Both the position numbers and the translations under genes were made by a program. Shown piece after piece: positions 46,086 through 56,117 of a stretch of DNA of 64,000 nt (positions are counted from its first letter, which is position 1; every line of letters starts with the position of its first letter). Origin of the DNA: Uranotaenia lowii. Taxonomy: Eukaryota > Arthropoda > Insecta > Diptera > Culicidae. The notes under the pieces were generated by a model. The model saw only the letters and a list, made by a program, of their open reading frames with translations. It searched no databases and was not told where the DNA came from. The DNA lies in the NCBI RefSeq assembly GCF_029784155.1, contig NC_073693.1, forward strand, positions 165,593,104 to 165,657,103, in the 5' to 3' direction.

Positions 46086-46178
46086 TAAATTCGATCAGTT
46101 TTCGAACAAATTCGGTCAAAAATTGATAAATATTAGGGTTTTAACATGGTGTGTTTGTTCGAAAACTGATCGAATTTA
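46086..46178. repeat. Perfect 25-bp inverted repeat with a 43-nt loop
   Basis: The arms at 46086-46110 and 46154-46178 are exact reverse complements (TAAATTCGATCAGTTTTCGA and onward). It could be a tiny MITE remnant or an RNA hairpin. No flanking duplication is evident. Confidence 0.7.
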
Positions 46179-46190
46179 ATCACACAGTTG

Positions 46191-46338
46191 TAACTTATCC
46201 GATACAACTGTGTTCGATAGTAAATATCGAACACAGTTGTACCGGATAAGTTTTTCAATAACGATCCGTCAACTGTAACGTTGATAAAGTCGCGAATGCC
46301 ATAAAGATGGTAAAACTACTATAAACGGAACAAAAAAA
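46191..46338 (+). mobile_element. SINE body fragment preceded by an inverted piece of itself
   Basis: 46216-46338 matches the body and tail of the SINE at 29203-29398 (CAGTTGTACCGGATAAGTTT, GTCGCGAATGCCATAAAGAT, ending in AACAAAAAAAA), but the tRNA-like head is missing. Immediately upstream, 46191-46216 repeats the start of the body in inverted form, so the region 46191-46251 forms a hairpin. Confidence 0.65.
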
Positions 46339-46369
46339 ACAGGTTTTGATTTGAGTTTAAATAATGAGG

Positions 46370-46800
46370 GCACTCATCTATCTTTAAAAAATGAATGTAT
46401 GTTTGTCTGTCTGTTTGTTTCCTATAGACTCGAAAACCACTACACCATTCAATTTGAAATATGGTATTTAAGAGTTTTTGGGGTCGGAGAAGATTTCTAA
46501 AATACTTCTAAACCGCTCCGACTAGAAGAAGGGAGGACTCCGATACAAAATCAATAAACAATTGACTCAATTTGAACAATATCCGAAACCAACTGAATCG
46601 ATCAACGTGAAATTCGGTTGTAGCCGTTTTGAAGACCGGGAATAGTTTCTATAGTATTTTCAAACCCCTCCAAATTAAGATAGGGGAAAGGGGGCTCCCA
46701 AACAAAATTAATAAAATTATTATACAATTCGAACAATTTCCGGAAACTACTGAACCGATCAACATGAAATTTCGTGTGTAGCCGTTTTTAAACTGAATTG
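46370..46800 (+). mobile_element. Helitron-like fragment with repeated modules
   Basis: It starts with a TGTTTGTCTGTCTGTTTG leader and CTATAGACTCGAAAACCAC. It contains three related modules (around CAACTGAATCGATCAACGTG, CTACTGAACCGATCAACATG and the first module). The last fades near 46800. No gene. Confidence 0.5.
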
Positions 46801-46878
46801 ACAAATATTTTTTTTTTCAAAATGAGATGATAAATTGTACTGATAGACGCTTCCTATTTTAATGAATGAAGATTCTTA

Positions 46879-48293
46879 TCTTCTATATATATAAAAAGCA
46901 ATTTCTGTGGGTTTGTTTGTTTGTTTGTTTGTTTGTTTGTTTGTCCTCTATAGACTCAGCCGGTTTAAGAGCTAGAGAGCTGAAATTTGGCATGGGTGCT
47001 CATTAGGACCAGGAATGATGAAAAATGTTTTCAGATTTTCGGATGACCCCTTCTGAAGGGGGTCGTCCATACAAGACAAATATTGTTCTCGCGATATTGA
47101 CGTTATTTTTTGTCGGATTGTGATGAAAATTTTGCACGTAAGGGTTTTGAGAGATGAGCAACTGATTTCAGGTAAATATTGCATTTTGGGTCAGGGGTCG
47201 GCAAAAGGGGTCGTCCATATTAACTTTTCACTGTTTTTGCAATATTGACGTTATTGTACATCGGATTCAGATAAAAATTTATACACGAGAGTTTTTAGGG
47301 ACGGGCAATCCATTTCAGGTTTTAAATTTTGTGTGAGGGGCCAACAAAAGGGGACGTCCATATTAATTTTTCGCTATTTTTGCGATATTGACGTTATTAT
47401 ACATCGGATTCAGATGAAAATTGGTACACGAGAGTTTTGAATGACGTGCAATCGATCTTAGGTATCAAATTCAATGTAAGGGACCGGCAAAAGGGGTCGT
47501 TCATATTAACTTTTCAATACTTTTGTGATATTGGCGTTATTAAACATCGGATTGAGAATAAAATTTGCCCTCGGCAAGTTTTAGAGACGGGCAATCGATT
47601 GCCGGTATTAAGTTTTGTATGAGCAGCCAGTTAAAGGGGTCGTCCATATTAACTGTTTGCTATTTTTGCTGTATTGACGTTATTATACATCGGATTCAGA
47701 TGAAAATTGCTAAACGAAAGTTTCAAATGACGTGCAATCAATTTCAGGCATCAAATCAGTGTAAGGGGCCGACAAAAGGGGTCATCCATGTTACCTTTTC
47801 AATATTTCTGTTAATTTGCACACAGGAATTTTGAGGGAAGAACAATCGATTTCGAAGTTTGTAAAAGAGGCCACCGAAAGGGGTTTAATTTTTCGGCAAT
47901 AATTCCGTTTTTAAACAACGATCGAGTCGAAATTTATACACGAGGGTTGGGACGGTCAATTGATTTCTGACTTCAATATTTGAATCAAACGAGAATAAGG
48001 GGGCTTCCGTATTAACTGATAAATTTGTTTTTGCAATAATTTTGTATCGCATCGAGACGAAAATTCATATGCGCGGGTTTTTTCGCACGGTCAATTGATT
48101 CCTGATTTCAAATTTAGTAGCAGACGACAGAAAAAAATGATCGCTCATATTACGTGTTCAACGTTTTTGTAATTATTGCCTAACAATGCATTTGGAAATG
48201 CATATGAAAATGCCTGGCAATTGACATTCATTCAAACTGTTCATGACATATTCTAAATTAAATGCGAAACGGAGCTCGTATGGGATCAGCTAG
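46879..48293 (+). mobile_element. Non-autonomous Helitron-like element with a 143-bp module array
   Basis: The 5' end reads A then TCTTCTATATATATAAAAAG and the 3' end GGGATCAGCTAG then T, fitting the TC...CTRR ends and A/T insertion of Helitrons. A (TTTG)n leader is followed by about eight imperfect modules. The word CGTCCATAT or a variant recurs at 47212, 47355, 47498, 47641 and 47783, a period of 142-143 bp. There is no Rep or helicase frame. A second copy lies inverted at 52151-54405. Confidence 0.75.
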
Positions 48294-48499
48294 TATTCAA
48301 TAAATGTAACATACATGTTATGAAGCAGACACGAATGCCACAAGGATGGTAAAATGTCGTTAGTAAAAAAAATATATGTTATTAACAAAATCAATGTCTG
48401 GGTGTTTTCATATATCTTGGCACACTTTTGATTGTGTGCAAATTTGCCTGTACTTGAAAAATCCTCCCGGTAAAAAAAGGGGCGATTTTCCTTCTAATT
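48294..48499. other. SINE-tail-like fragment and unassigned DNA
   Basis: 48299-48375 shares ACGAATGCCACAAGGATGGT and a following A-rich tract with the 3' part of the SINE at 29203. The rest is unassigned. Confidence 0.4.
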
Positions 48500-48737
48500 T
48501 TAAAGGGATTATTGAAGGGATGGAAAGGTTAATGCTATCAGAGAAGAATTAATCGACCAAAACAAAAACTGCTGTTATCAGTGATAAACTGTTGACCAAA
48601 ACAAACCTACAACAAAATGAACAAGTTCGATTTATCAGAACTATTATTATTGCTATCTGTAAAGAATTTATCGACCAAAACAAAACTTGTTATTATCAGT
48701 GTTAAAATTATCGACCAATACAAAACTCCTACCAATT

Positions 48738-50225
48738 TTTTTTTTTTTTTTTTATTAAGGACCTTTTTAACATTCGGTCCCAACAATGTATGAATATAAC
48801 AGTAAAGCTTAAATTCTATCGTACATCTGAATAAATCTTAGATATTCCAACACTTTTTTTGCCATGCTGCTGTCGTCTGCCAAGGCCTCTCTAAGATTTC
48901 CTGGTACTCCATGGCTTCTCCGTTCGTCTTCCAGTTGTGGACACATTGCCAAAAGATGCTTCACAGTTAATGCTCCATTTCACCTGGGGCAAATTGGGCG
49001 GTCAACTCTGTCCAGAAGAAATGCATGTGTGAGCTGAGTGTGCCCGATGCGCAATCGTGCTAAGATGACATCTTCTCGTCTATTATCTTGGAACACAGCT
49101 TTGAAGGGTAATACTGTGTTTTTTACCTCACGCAGTTTATTATTGGAACTTGAGTGCCACTCGGCCTGCCATCTATTCATTATTTGAGATTTGATTATTT
49201 TTCTAACTTCTTTCAAATCAACGATTAGTTGTTCGTCTTCTGCTAATTCCAACGCCATTTTTGCTTCATGATCTGCCCTCTCATTTCCGGGAATTCCAAT
49301 ATGACTTGGGACCCAGCAAAAAACTATCTCTGCGCCTATTTCCTTTATTTGATTCAGGAGGTTTTGTGTTTGATCTTTCCACTTGGACTTTATCTTGTAC
49401 TTCTCCAGGCTCGTTACCACACTCATTGAGTCGGTGCAAAGGAGATAGGCCCGGGAAACTCGTTGATCAATGATCCAAGAAAGTGCTTGCTTTACGGCTT
49501 CACTTTCCGCTGTAAAAATGGTGCATATATCATTCAGTCGTTTTTTGAGCACAAATTCTTCGTTAACTACGCTGTATCCACACTTAGAATTCTGCTTAGA
49601 ACCATTCGTATAAATTGTCCTATGAATGCGATATTTTGTACGCCGAAGCTCGCAAAAACTGTTCCTTAGATCATTTGATGTAGCTCCTTGAGCCAGTTTT
49701 ATGTGCAGACTTTTGTCTACCCGAGGTTTCGTCCTGAGCCATGGTGGCCATTCTGGGTTACCAAAACTAGCTATTCTTGGGAGGTGAATATCTAGCTCGT
49801 TCATCTCATTTTGTCCTCTATTTTGGAAATTGTTTGCTCGAGGCCTGGGTCTTTCTCCCCACCTTTCATCTGAACTGGAACCCTCGTCACTATTACTGCT
49901 GTTACTGCTGACATTTTGTTCGGCCACTGCGGTGACTTCGGTTTCAGAATTATGCTCTGCATGGCCAACGGCTAGGCGACGAACCGTGTAAAGCATAGTT
50001 CGCTGGCTGATCAAAGTTTTCAAACTGGGAATTCCAGTTTCAGCCTGGAGGCTCACAATCGGGCTTGTGATAAATGCTCCTACTATCGCCCGAAGACCTG
50101 CGTTATGTACTTTTTCCAGGGATTGAAGAGCTTTGTCGTCCATTGCTGACAAGAGTGGAGCTGCGTAGAGAAGTTTTTCTAATATTGTTGAACGATACAA
50201 CTTCAGCAAGGTGCTCCGATCTTCT
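48738..50225 (-). mobile_element. 5'-truncated I-clade LINE with target duplication
   Basis: A poly-T run at 48738-48753 is the poly-A tail in minus orientation, and an 11-bp target duplication TCCTACCAATT flanks the insertion (48727-48737 and 50226-50236). The body is the RT thumb plus an RNase H domain plus a short C-terminal region, cut off at 50225 inside the thumb. It is one of the youngest-looking insertions here, because the open frame is nearly continuous. Confidence 0.93.
48980..50209 (-). pseudogene. RT thumb and RNase H domain of the I-clade LINE
   Basis: A 409-codon open frame, 5'-truncated. Residues 1-75 are the RT thumb (KLYRSTILEKLLYAAPLL and onward), followed by a serine-rich linker at about 95-150. 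RNase H follows at about 195-320: IYTNGSKQNS, FTAESEAVKQAL (E235), LLCTDSMSVV (D260) and WVPSHIGIPGNERAD (H303, D313). The first catalytic aspartate is asparagine at residue 202, so RNase H should be inactive. After PICPR a TGA stops the frame. Below it the same frame continues as readable coding sequence (HLLAMCPQLEDERRSHGV), so the stop is a mutation that removes the C-terminal zinc-binding motif. Confidence 0.9.
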
Positions 50226-50421
50226 TCCTACCAATTGAACAAATTCAAGTTATCAGAACTATTCTTATTGCTGTTCAAAATAATCTAGAAGTCGATAAAA
50301 TTTGTGAAAATGATATTTTACGCCCTTAGTGTTAGTATGCAGATTTCTATTTTAGTTGTGAACTTAGTTAGTGGACTTCTTTTAGAACCCAATCTCGTTC
50401 TCAAACATTCTAATAATCCTA

Positions 50422-52150
50422 ATGGATGATATTTCATTAAACAATACCTCTGCTATATCTAAAGCAGCACTACATGCTGCATTTTGTCTGGAAAAACTTA
50501 ACATTTGTCATATCAACGTGCAAAGTTTATGTGATCGTAATTTTTGTAAATTCGAAGAGCTCAAGAGTTTATCTGTTGGGAGCAAAGCTGATATCATTTT
50601 GATGAGCAAAACCTGGCTTGATGCTGATCATGATTCGATCGTATTGATTAGTGGTTATAAATTAATCCGTAATGATAGGAACAGGCATGGAGTTTGTGCT
50701 TATGTCAAAAGTAATCTAAAAAACATCATGGAATTAGCTAGATCTCTAAGTTTGAAGCATTCACTCGAATTTGAAAGAACTGAGTATCTCTTATTTAAGC
50801 TAATTTCCAATTCAAACAAAATACTATTTGGATTGTACTACAATCCCTTTGGCACTGACTGCTCAAATTTGCTCGCAACAACAATTTGCAATGAATTTTA
50901 ACCATTTATTTTTTATTGACGATATTAATATGGATTTATTAAAAACTACGAGAAGAATTTAGAATTTTAAAGAAACTCTAATCAGCCTGTCAATGGATCA
51001 TGTGAATTTTGAACAAACGTACTTTCACAACCATGGTCATTCACTCCTGGATATTTTGATTACTGATTCTCCAGAGTTCATCTTGAGATTTAATCAAATT
51101 TCTTTGCCTGGTGTATTCGCCTCCTTAAATTTCTCATCAAGTTCAAAACCTCATGGATACTGGTTTCGGGACTACATAAACTACAACGCTGCAGAACTCT
51201 TTAATCATGTTTCTGATTTCCCGGGTGATTCCTTTTACAGTATTAATGATTTCGATATGCTGGTACAAATTTTAAACGACTTTTTGACAGATTTACAAGA
51301 AAGGTATTTTCCCCTTAAGTTCAGAAAATATAAAGAAAATTCTTTGTTCAATACTGAACACGACAAGGTTACGAGTCTGATTCGTAAAGCTAAATTAAAC
51401 AGCGACAAAAAACTTTTTGATAAAAATTTACCTCCTGCAAAATTTTGGAGCAATCTCAAAAGGCTTGGACTTAATAAACGTCAAGTGGATACAACCACTT
51501 TGAACTATTCTGTTTCCGAGATTAATGGATACTTCTCTTCTAATTTTTCACAAAGCTGCGATTCTGAAATTATAGTGTCCAGTAACGTGGGAGGTTTTCA
51601 CTTTAGAAATATTGAAAGCTACGAAATTTTGAATGCCATATTTTCAATAAAATCACACTCTATTGGTCTTGACAACATTTCTCTAAAGCTGATACGATTA
51701 ATTCTTCCTCAAATACTACCTTTACTTTCTCATTTGTTCGCTACAATTATCACTACTTCGAAATTTCCCTTTCAGTGGAAAAAGGTTAAAGTTATTCCAA
51801 TCGCAAAGAAACCCAAAAACAATGAAATAACAAATTTTCTACCAATTAGTATTTTACCTTCAATTTCTAAAGTATTTGAAAAACTTGTTAAATTACAAAT
51901 TACAGAATATGTCAATAGAAATAACGTGCTTATCATTTTTCAATCCGGATTTAGATCGTTACACAGCACAGAAACAGTGCTCATGAAAGTTCATAATGAT
52001 ATTTCACTAGCTTTGGACAAAAAAGGAGTGTCTATTTTAGTTTTGATCGATTTTGCTAAAGCATTTGACAGAGTCTCCCATGTGAAGTTAATACAAAAAC
52101 ATGTAACTGAATTCAATTTTAGCAAACAAGCGACTGTTTTTATTTATTTG
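50422..52150 (+). pseudogene. CR1/Jockey-group LINE, endonuclease and partial RT
   Basis: The first frame (50422-50901) is an AP-type endonuclease start: LNICHINVQSLC, then ADIILMSKTWL, where the usual SETWL catalytic glutamate is lysine. After a frame break, the second frame (50993 to 52150) continues through the endonuclease C-terminus (HSLLDILITDSPEF). The RT fingers and palm follow: WKKVKVIPIAKKPK, FLPISILPSISKVFEKLV, FQSGFRSLHSTETVL and LVLIDFAKAFDRVSH. The frame runs straight into an inverted Helitron-like element at 52151, so the YADD box and everything after it are missing. No continuation is seen beyond the Helitron. Confidence 0.85.
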
Positions 52151-54405
52151 CTAGCTGATCCCATACGAACTCCGTTTCGCTTTCAACTTAGAATATGTCA
52201 TGAACAGTTTGTATGAAAGTCAATTGCCAAGCGTTTTCCAGATGCACTTCCGAATTCATTGTTTAGTAATAATTGCAAAAATATTGGACGATTACTTTTC
52301 CTGTCGTCTGCTACTAAATTTGAAATCAGGAATCAACTGCCCGTACCAAAAAAAAGCCGTATAAATATTTCGACTCAATCGTTGCATTACAACGCAATTA
52401 TTGCCGAAAAGTTAAACCCCTTCCGGAGGATTCTTATACAATCTTTGATACTCGAAATCGATTGCCCTTCCCTCAAAACTGCCGTGTGCAAATCTTCAAA
52501 GCAATCCGTCAGCAACGTCAATATTGCTAAACACAGTGGAAAATTAATTATGGACTACTCCTGGCAAAACATTTGACATTTGAAATCGATTGCTTGTGCC
52601 TGAAAACTACCGTGTGCAATTTTTCATCCTAATCCGATGTAAAATAACGACGATTTTACAACAATATTGAACGATTAATATGGACGATTCCCTTTGCCGG
52701 CCCCTTACACTGAATTTGATACCTGAAATCGATTGCTCGTTTCTCAAAACTCTCTTGTACCAATTTTCATCTAAATCCGATGTATAATAACGACAATATC
52801 GCATTAACAATGAATAGTTGATATGGACGACCCCTTTGGCCGACCTTTGACTTTAATTTAGATAAATGAATTAAATTATTTATCCCAAATAACTCCTACA
52901 TATGTGCCAAATTTTATCCCGCTCCGATGTATGAAAACGTCAATATCACTAAGATACTGAAAAGTTATTATGGACGACCCCTTTTGCCGGCCCCTTACAC
53001 TGAGTTTAGTACCTCAAATAGACTGCACGGTACTGAAAACAAACGTGTACCAATTTTCATCTGAATCCAATGTATAATAACGTCAATATATCAAAAACAG
53101 CGAACAGTTAATATGGACGACCCCTTTGGCTGACCCCTTACACAAAATTTGATACCTGAAATCCATTGCTCGTCTTTCAAAATACTCATGTGCAAATTTT
53201 CAACTTATCCGACGAAAAGTAACGTCAATATCGCGAACACAATATTTGTCTTGTATGGACTACCCCCTTCAGAAGGGGTCATCCGAAAATCTGAAAACAT
53301 TTTTCATCAATCCTGGTCCTAATAAGCATCCATGCCAAATATCGGACTTCTAGCTCTTAAGATGGCTGAGTCTATAGAGGACAAAAAAAAACAAACAAAC
53401 AAACGAACATACAGAAATTGCTTTTTATATATAGGGGAGAATGAGGATACTTGATCCCTGGGGATACTTGATTCCTTAGCTATATCTCCAAACTGGAATG
53501 TCGTACAAAGATCAAATGTTCTAGAAAAATGTGCCAAAATGAGCAAAATAACAATGCTTGTAGTTTAAATTTTTTTAACAAAATAATTGTTTGAGTAAAT
53601 GAACTTTGTTTGAAAAATTTCACAAAATGTAACTTGAAGATCTTTTTTCATCACTTTAAAATGTTCCTTACATGGGAAAATTATTAAAAAAATATTTGGT
53701 CCAATATATCAATCGTTCGAGCGTAAAATGAACTTCATAATGCCATATTTTCATGGTAATGAAAAACTCTCAACTTTTTTCAGAAAAAGTTTTCTAAAAT
53801 GTTGATTATGGGTACAATTGATCCCCTAGAGTTGGGTACAATTGATCCCCCTTCCAAACGACATATTCTTCTTCTGAATTGATCGTTATGGTTGCTGATT
53901 ACGAAATTACTAATATTTGTCCAAAAACTATATTTATCAAACAATTGTCTGAAGAAAAGAGCAAAAATAATTAATTTTGTCTAAATTATAAAAAATAGCG
54001 CCTTTAAATATGCAATGTTATAAGCGTTGAGACAAAGTTATAGAATTTTCTTCTTATGTCTGCTATAAATTGTGAAATGAGAACAAACATGACCAAAATA
54101 GTCAATTAACATTCTATCTTGGGGTTTTGTTTGATTTTCATACAAGGATTAGGGCTTCCTGAATAAAAGATCAAGTCTCCTTCAATAGGGGATCAAGTCT
54201 CCCCTAACTTCAGAAAAATCGCAATTTTTTTACTCCCACGAAAATGCTTCTAGTTCATCAACGGGTTCAAGTATCGTTCTAATTTTTTTAGTATAGAAAC
54301 TTGAAGTCAGAAAATGTCAAAGACGGCGAGTTGCTAAATTTTTCCAAAAAGATATGGTGAAAATAAGAAAAGGGGATCATGTATCCCCACTCGCCCTTAT
54401 AGATT
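52151..54405 (-). mobile_element. Inverted Helitron-like element, interrupted by a MITE
   Basis: On the minus strand the 3' end is GGGATCAGCTAG at 52151, matching the plus-strand copy at 48282-48293. The same 143-bp modules follow (GTCCATATT, TGACGTTATT and CATCGGATT words). The 5' end TATATAAAAAGCAATTTCTG is at 53414-53433. A TA-flanked MITE sits inside the TATATA of that 5' end, and a few Helitron bases (TATAGAT) resume after it near 54398. No Rep or helicase coding region. Confidence 0.75.
53434..54397. mobile_element. TA-flanked TIR element, GATC-motif type, copy C
   Basis: The left end is GGGGAGAATGAGGATACTTG and the reverse complement of the right end is AGGGCGAGTGGGGATACATG, with TA on both sides (53432-53433 and 54398-54399). 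Words such as GGATACTTGATCCC, ACAATTGATCCCC and GGGATCAAGTCTCCCC recur inside, echoing the elements at 23120 and 37318. It is 964 bp with no transposase. Confidence 0.8.
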
Positions 54406-54700
54406 GAGTTACACTACGAGGTTACTAAACATATTAATTTTGTACAAATCGGTTGAGAAACCAGAGAAATAAAGTGATTTTAAGCGAGGAGCGCAAATTG
54501 ATACTAAATGATCTCAAATGTTTTTTTTTGCCTGAGCTTTAAGGGAGCGTCCATTAAAAAAGTTATGATGCAAAATCAAAGTTTCACAAATTCATAGGGG
54601 GTGCTAGAAGATTTTTTTCATTGCGATGCGCCTGAAATCAGTTACAAGCTGCTAAACTCCCAATAGTGTCATATTGACATTCAAGAACGGATGAGGGATA
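54405..54700 (+). repeat. Dispersed repeat family D1, copy 3
   Basis: It shares GAGTTACACTACGAGGTT, TAATTTTGTACAAATCGGT and GGAGCGTCCATTAAAAAAGT with the copy at 10460-10770. Unknown class. Confidence 0.6.
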
Positions 54701-54754
54701 AAAAATAATAAGTCAGTTATATACACTCGCAATAAAAGTCATTCATACATATTA

Positions 54755-55690
54755 GGCTGGCCCAAATTTATAGGGGATGATTTTTACACATTTTTTTCGA
54801 CGTGGCACCCCAAGATTAATGCATTTTGGTGAAAAAATGACTTTCTGAAAGTTTCAGGTCATTTGGCAGAAGCACGAGCTGGCGCAAAGGACCTGAAATT
54901 TGTATGGAAATTTTCGGCAAAATGCATGAAAAATCGACATACTTTCACTCTTTGTGTTCTAAAATATGTTTCCAGTATGCTAGAAAGCTCAGAATTTCAG
55001 TAATTGTAGTTCAAACAATGACAAACAAGTTTATGGAGGATTGTGACGTGATGAGTTATTCGCAATTGAATGTGTGATTTTTTCGCCTTTATCGATATAT
55101 CGTGAACGGTGTATAGGTGGATTAACTGGATCGCATTGTCACGCAATTAGAATAACTGATAGAAAATTTGTGTCTTCAGCAAAGTTGTAGCTTATTTTTT
55201 AACAAATATCTTTGCAAAAAGTTGAAAGAAAGGTTTGAAAAACTTTTTGTTGTTCTCATTGTGTGACGATGCGATCAAGTTAGTGCGATTATTAGCCCGT
55301 GCGATTATTAGTACACCGTTTACGATATATTTATCAAAGAAATGTGTAAAAATCACACATTCAATTGCAGATAACTCATCACAGTCAATCGTATCGCGTC
55401 ACAATCTACTACAAACTCGTTTGTCATTGTTTGAACTCTTTGAACTACATTTCCTGAAATTCGGAGCTTTCTAGGATACTAGAAACATATTTAAGAACAC
55501 AAAGAGTAAAAGTATGTCGATTTTTCATACATTTTGCCGAAAATCTTCATACAAATCTCAGGTCCTTTGCGCCAGCTCGTGCTTCTGCCAAATGACCTGA
55601 AACCTTCAGAAAGTCATTTTTTCACCTAAAGGCACCAACCTAGAAGGGGCCGCGTGGAATATAAGGGTTTTATTTGGTTATGGGCCAGTT
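54755..55690. mobile_element. Foldback element with about 400-bp arms
   Basis: The left end GGCTGGCCCAAATTT and the right end in reverse complement AACTGGCCCATAACC are flanked by TA (54753-54754 and 55691-55692). The arms share a long collinear stretch: TCAGGTCATTTGGCAGAAGC, ACGAGCTGGCGCAAAGGACC, AAAAATCGACATAC and GTGATGAGTTAT. The centre lies near 55200. The last 11 bp belong to the 150-bp direct repeat that follows. No gene. Confidence 0.85.
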
Positions 55691-55829
55691 TAATACATAT
55701 ATTAAGGAAAACTGTAGAAACACACTGACAAGTTCGAATATGCAAATTGATTATTTATGGATGAATTTCCGGTTTCTAACGAACTCTCATTGCTAATGTG
55801 CACAGTCCATTGGAAATTCCAGTTGACTA
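55680..55829 (+). repeat. 150-bp direct repeat, left copy
   Basis: Identical base for base to 57906-58055 as far as I can read. It begins ATGGGCCAGTTTAATACATA, includes the last 11 bp of the foldback element, and ends CCAGTTGACTA. The two copies bound a 2,076-bp segment with a spliced gene. Confidence 0.95.
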
Positions 55830-56117
55830 TCAGGTATCAGAAAGGTTTTGGCTTAAAACAGCACGTTATCCAAACAATCGGGAAAATTGTGCCTAGCCTT
55901 TTTCTTAAAGTAAATCATCATTTACCTGTTTCATTAAATGAAAAAAAAAAACAAAAAAAAAAATTATATATAAATAGATATATATTTGTTTTTTAGATCT
56001 ATGGAAGGGTTTTATATTTATTACTTTTCTCAAAAATATCAACATATTGTGTAGAATAATTAACTCGATACAAAATAAGTGCATAAAGCCTTGGTTTATT
56101 TAAAATACTAAACAGTT

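Larger units (their letters stand above)
48500..50421 (+). mobile_element. 5' region of the 50422-52150 LINE, interrupted by an I-clade LINE
   Basis: 48540-48737 and 50226-50300 share imperfect modules (AGTTCGATTTATCAGAACTA, TCGACCAAAACAAA, TTATCAGTG). This looks like a tandem-repeat 5' UTR or promoter upstream of the endonuclease frame at 50422. The I-clade insertion at 48738-50225 splits it and duplicates TCCTACCAATT. Confidence 0.55.

Noticed and set aside
46879..48293. Module array considered as a CRISPR-like or satellite locus
   Set aside because: The modules are about 143 bp, diverged, bounded by Helitron-type ends, and occur again inverted at 52151; there are no short identical repeats with unique spacers.
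50993..52216. A single 407-codon protein ending in RTPFRFQLRICHEQFV
   Set aside because: The last 22 or so codons (from 52151) belong to the inverted Helitron-like element, so the end of the frame is an artefact of the insertion.
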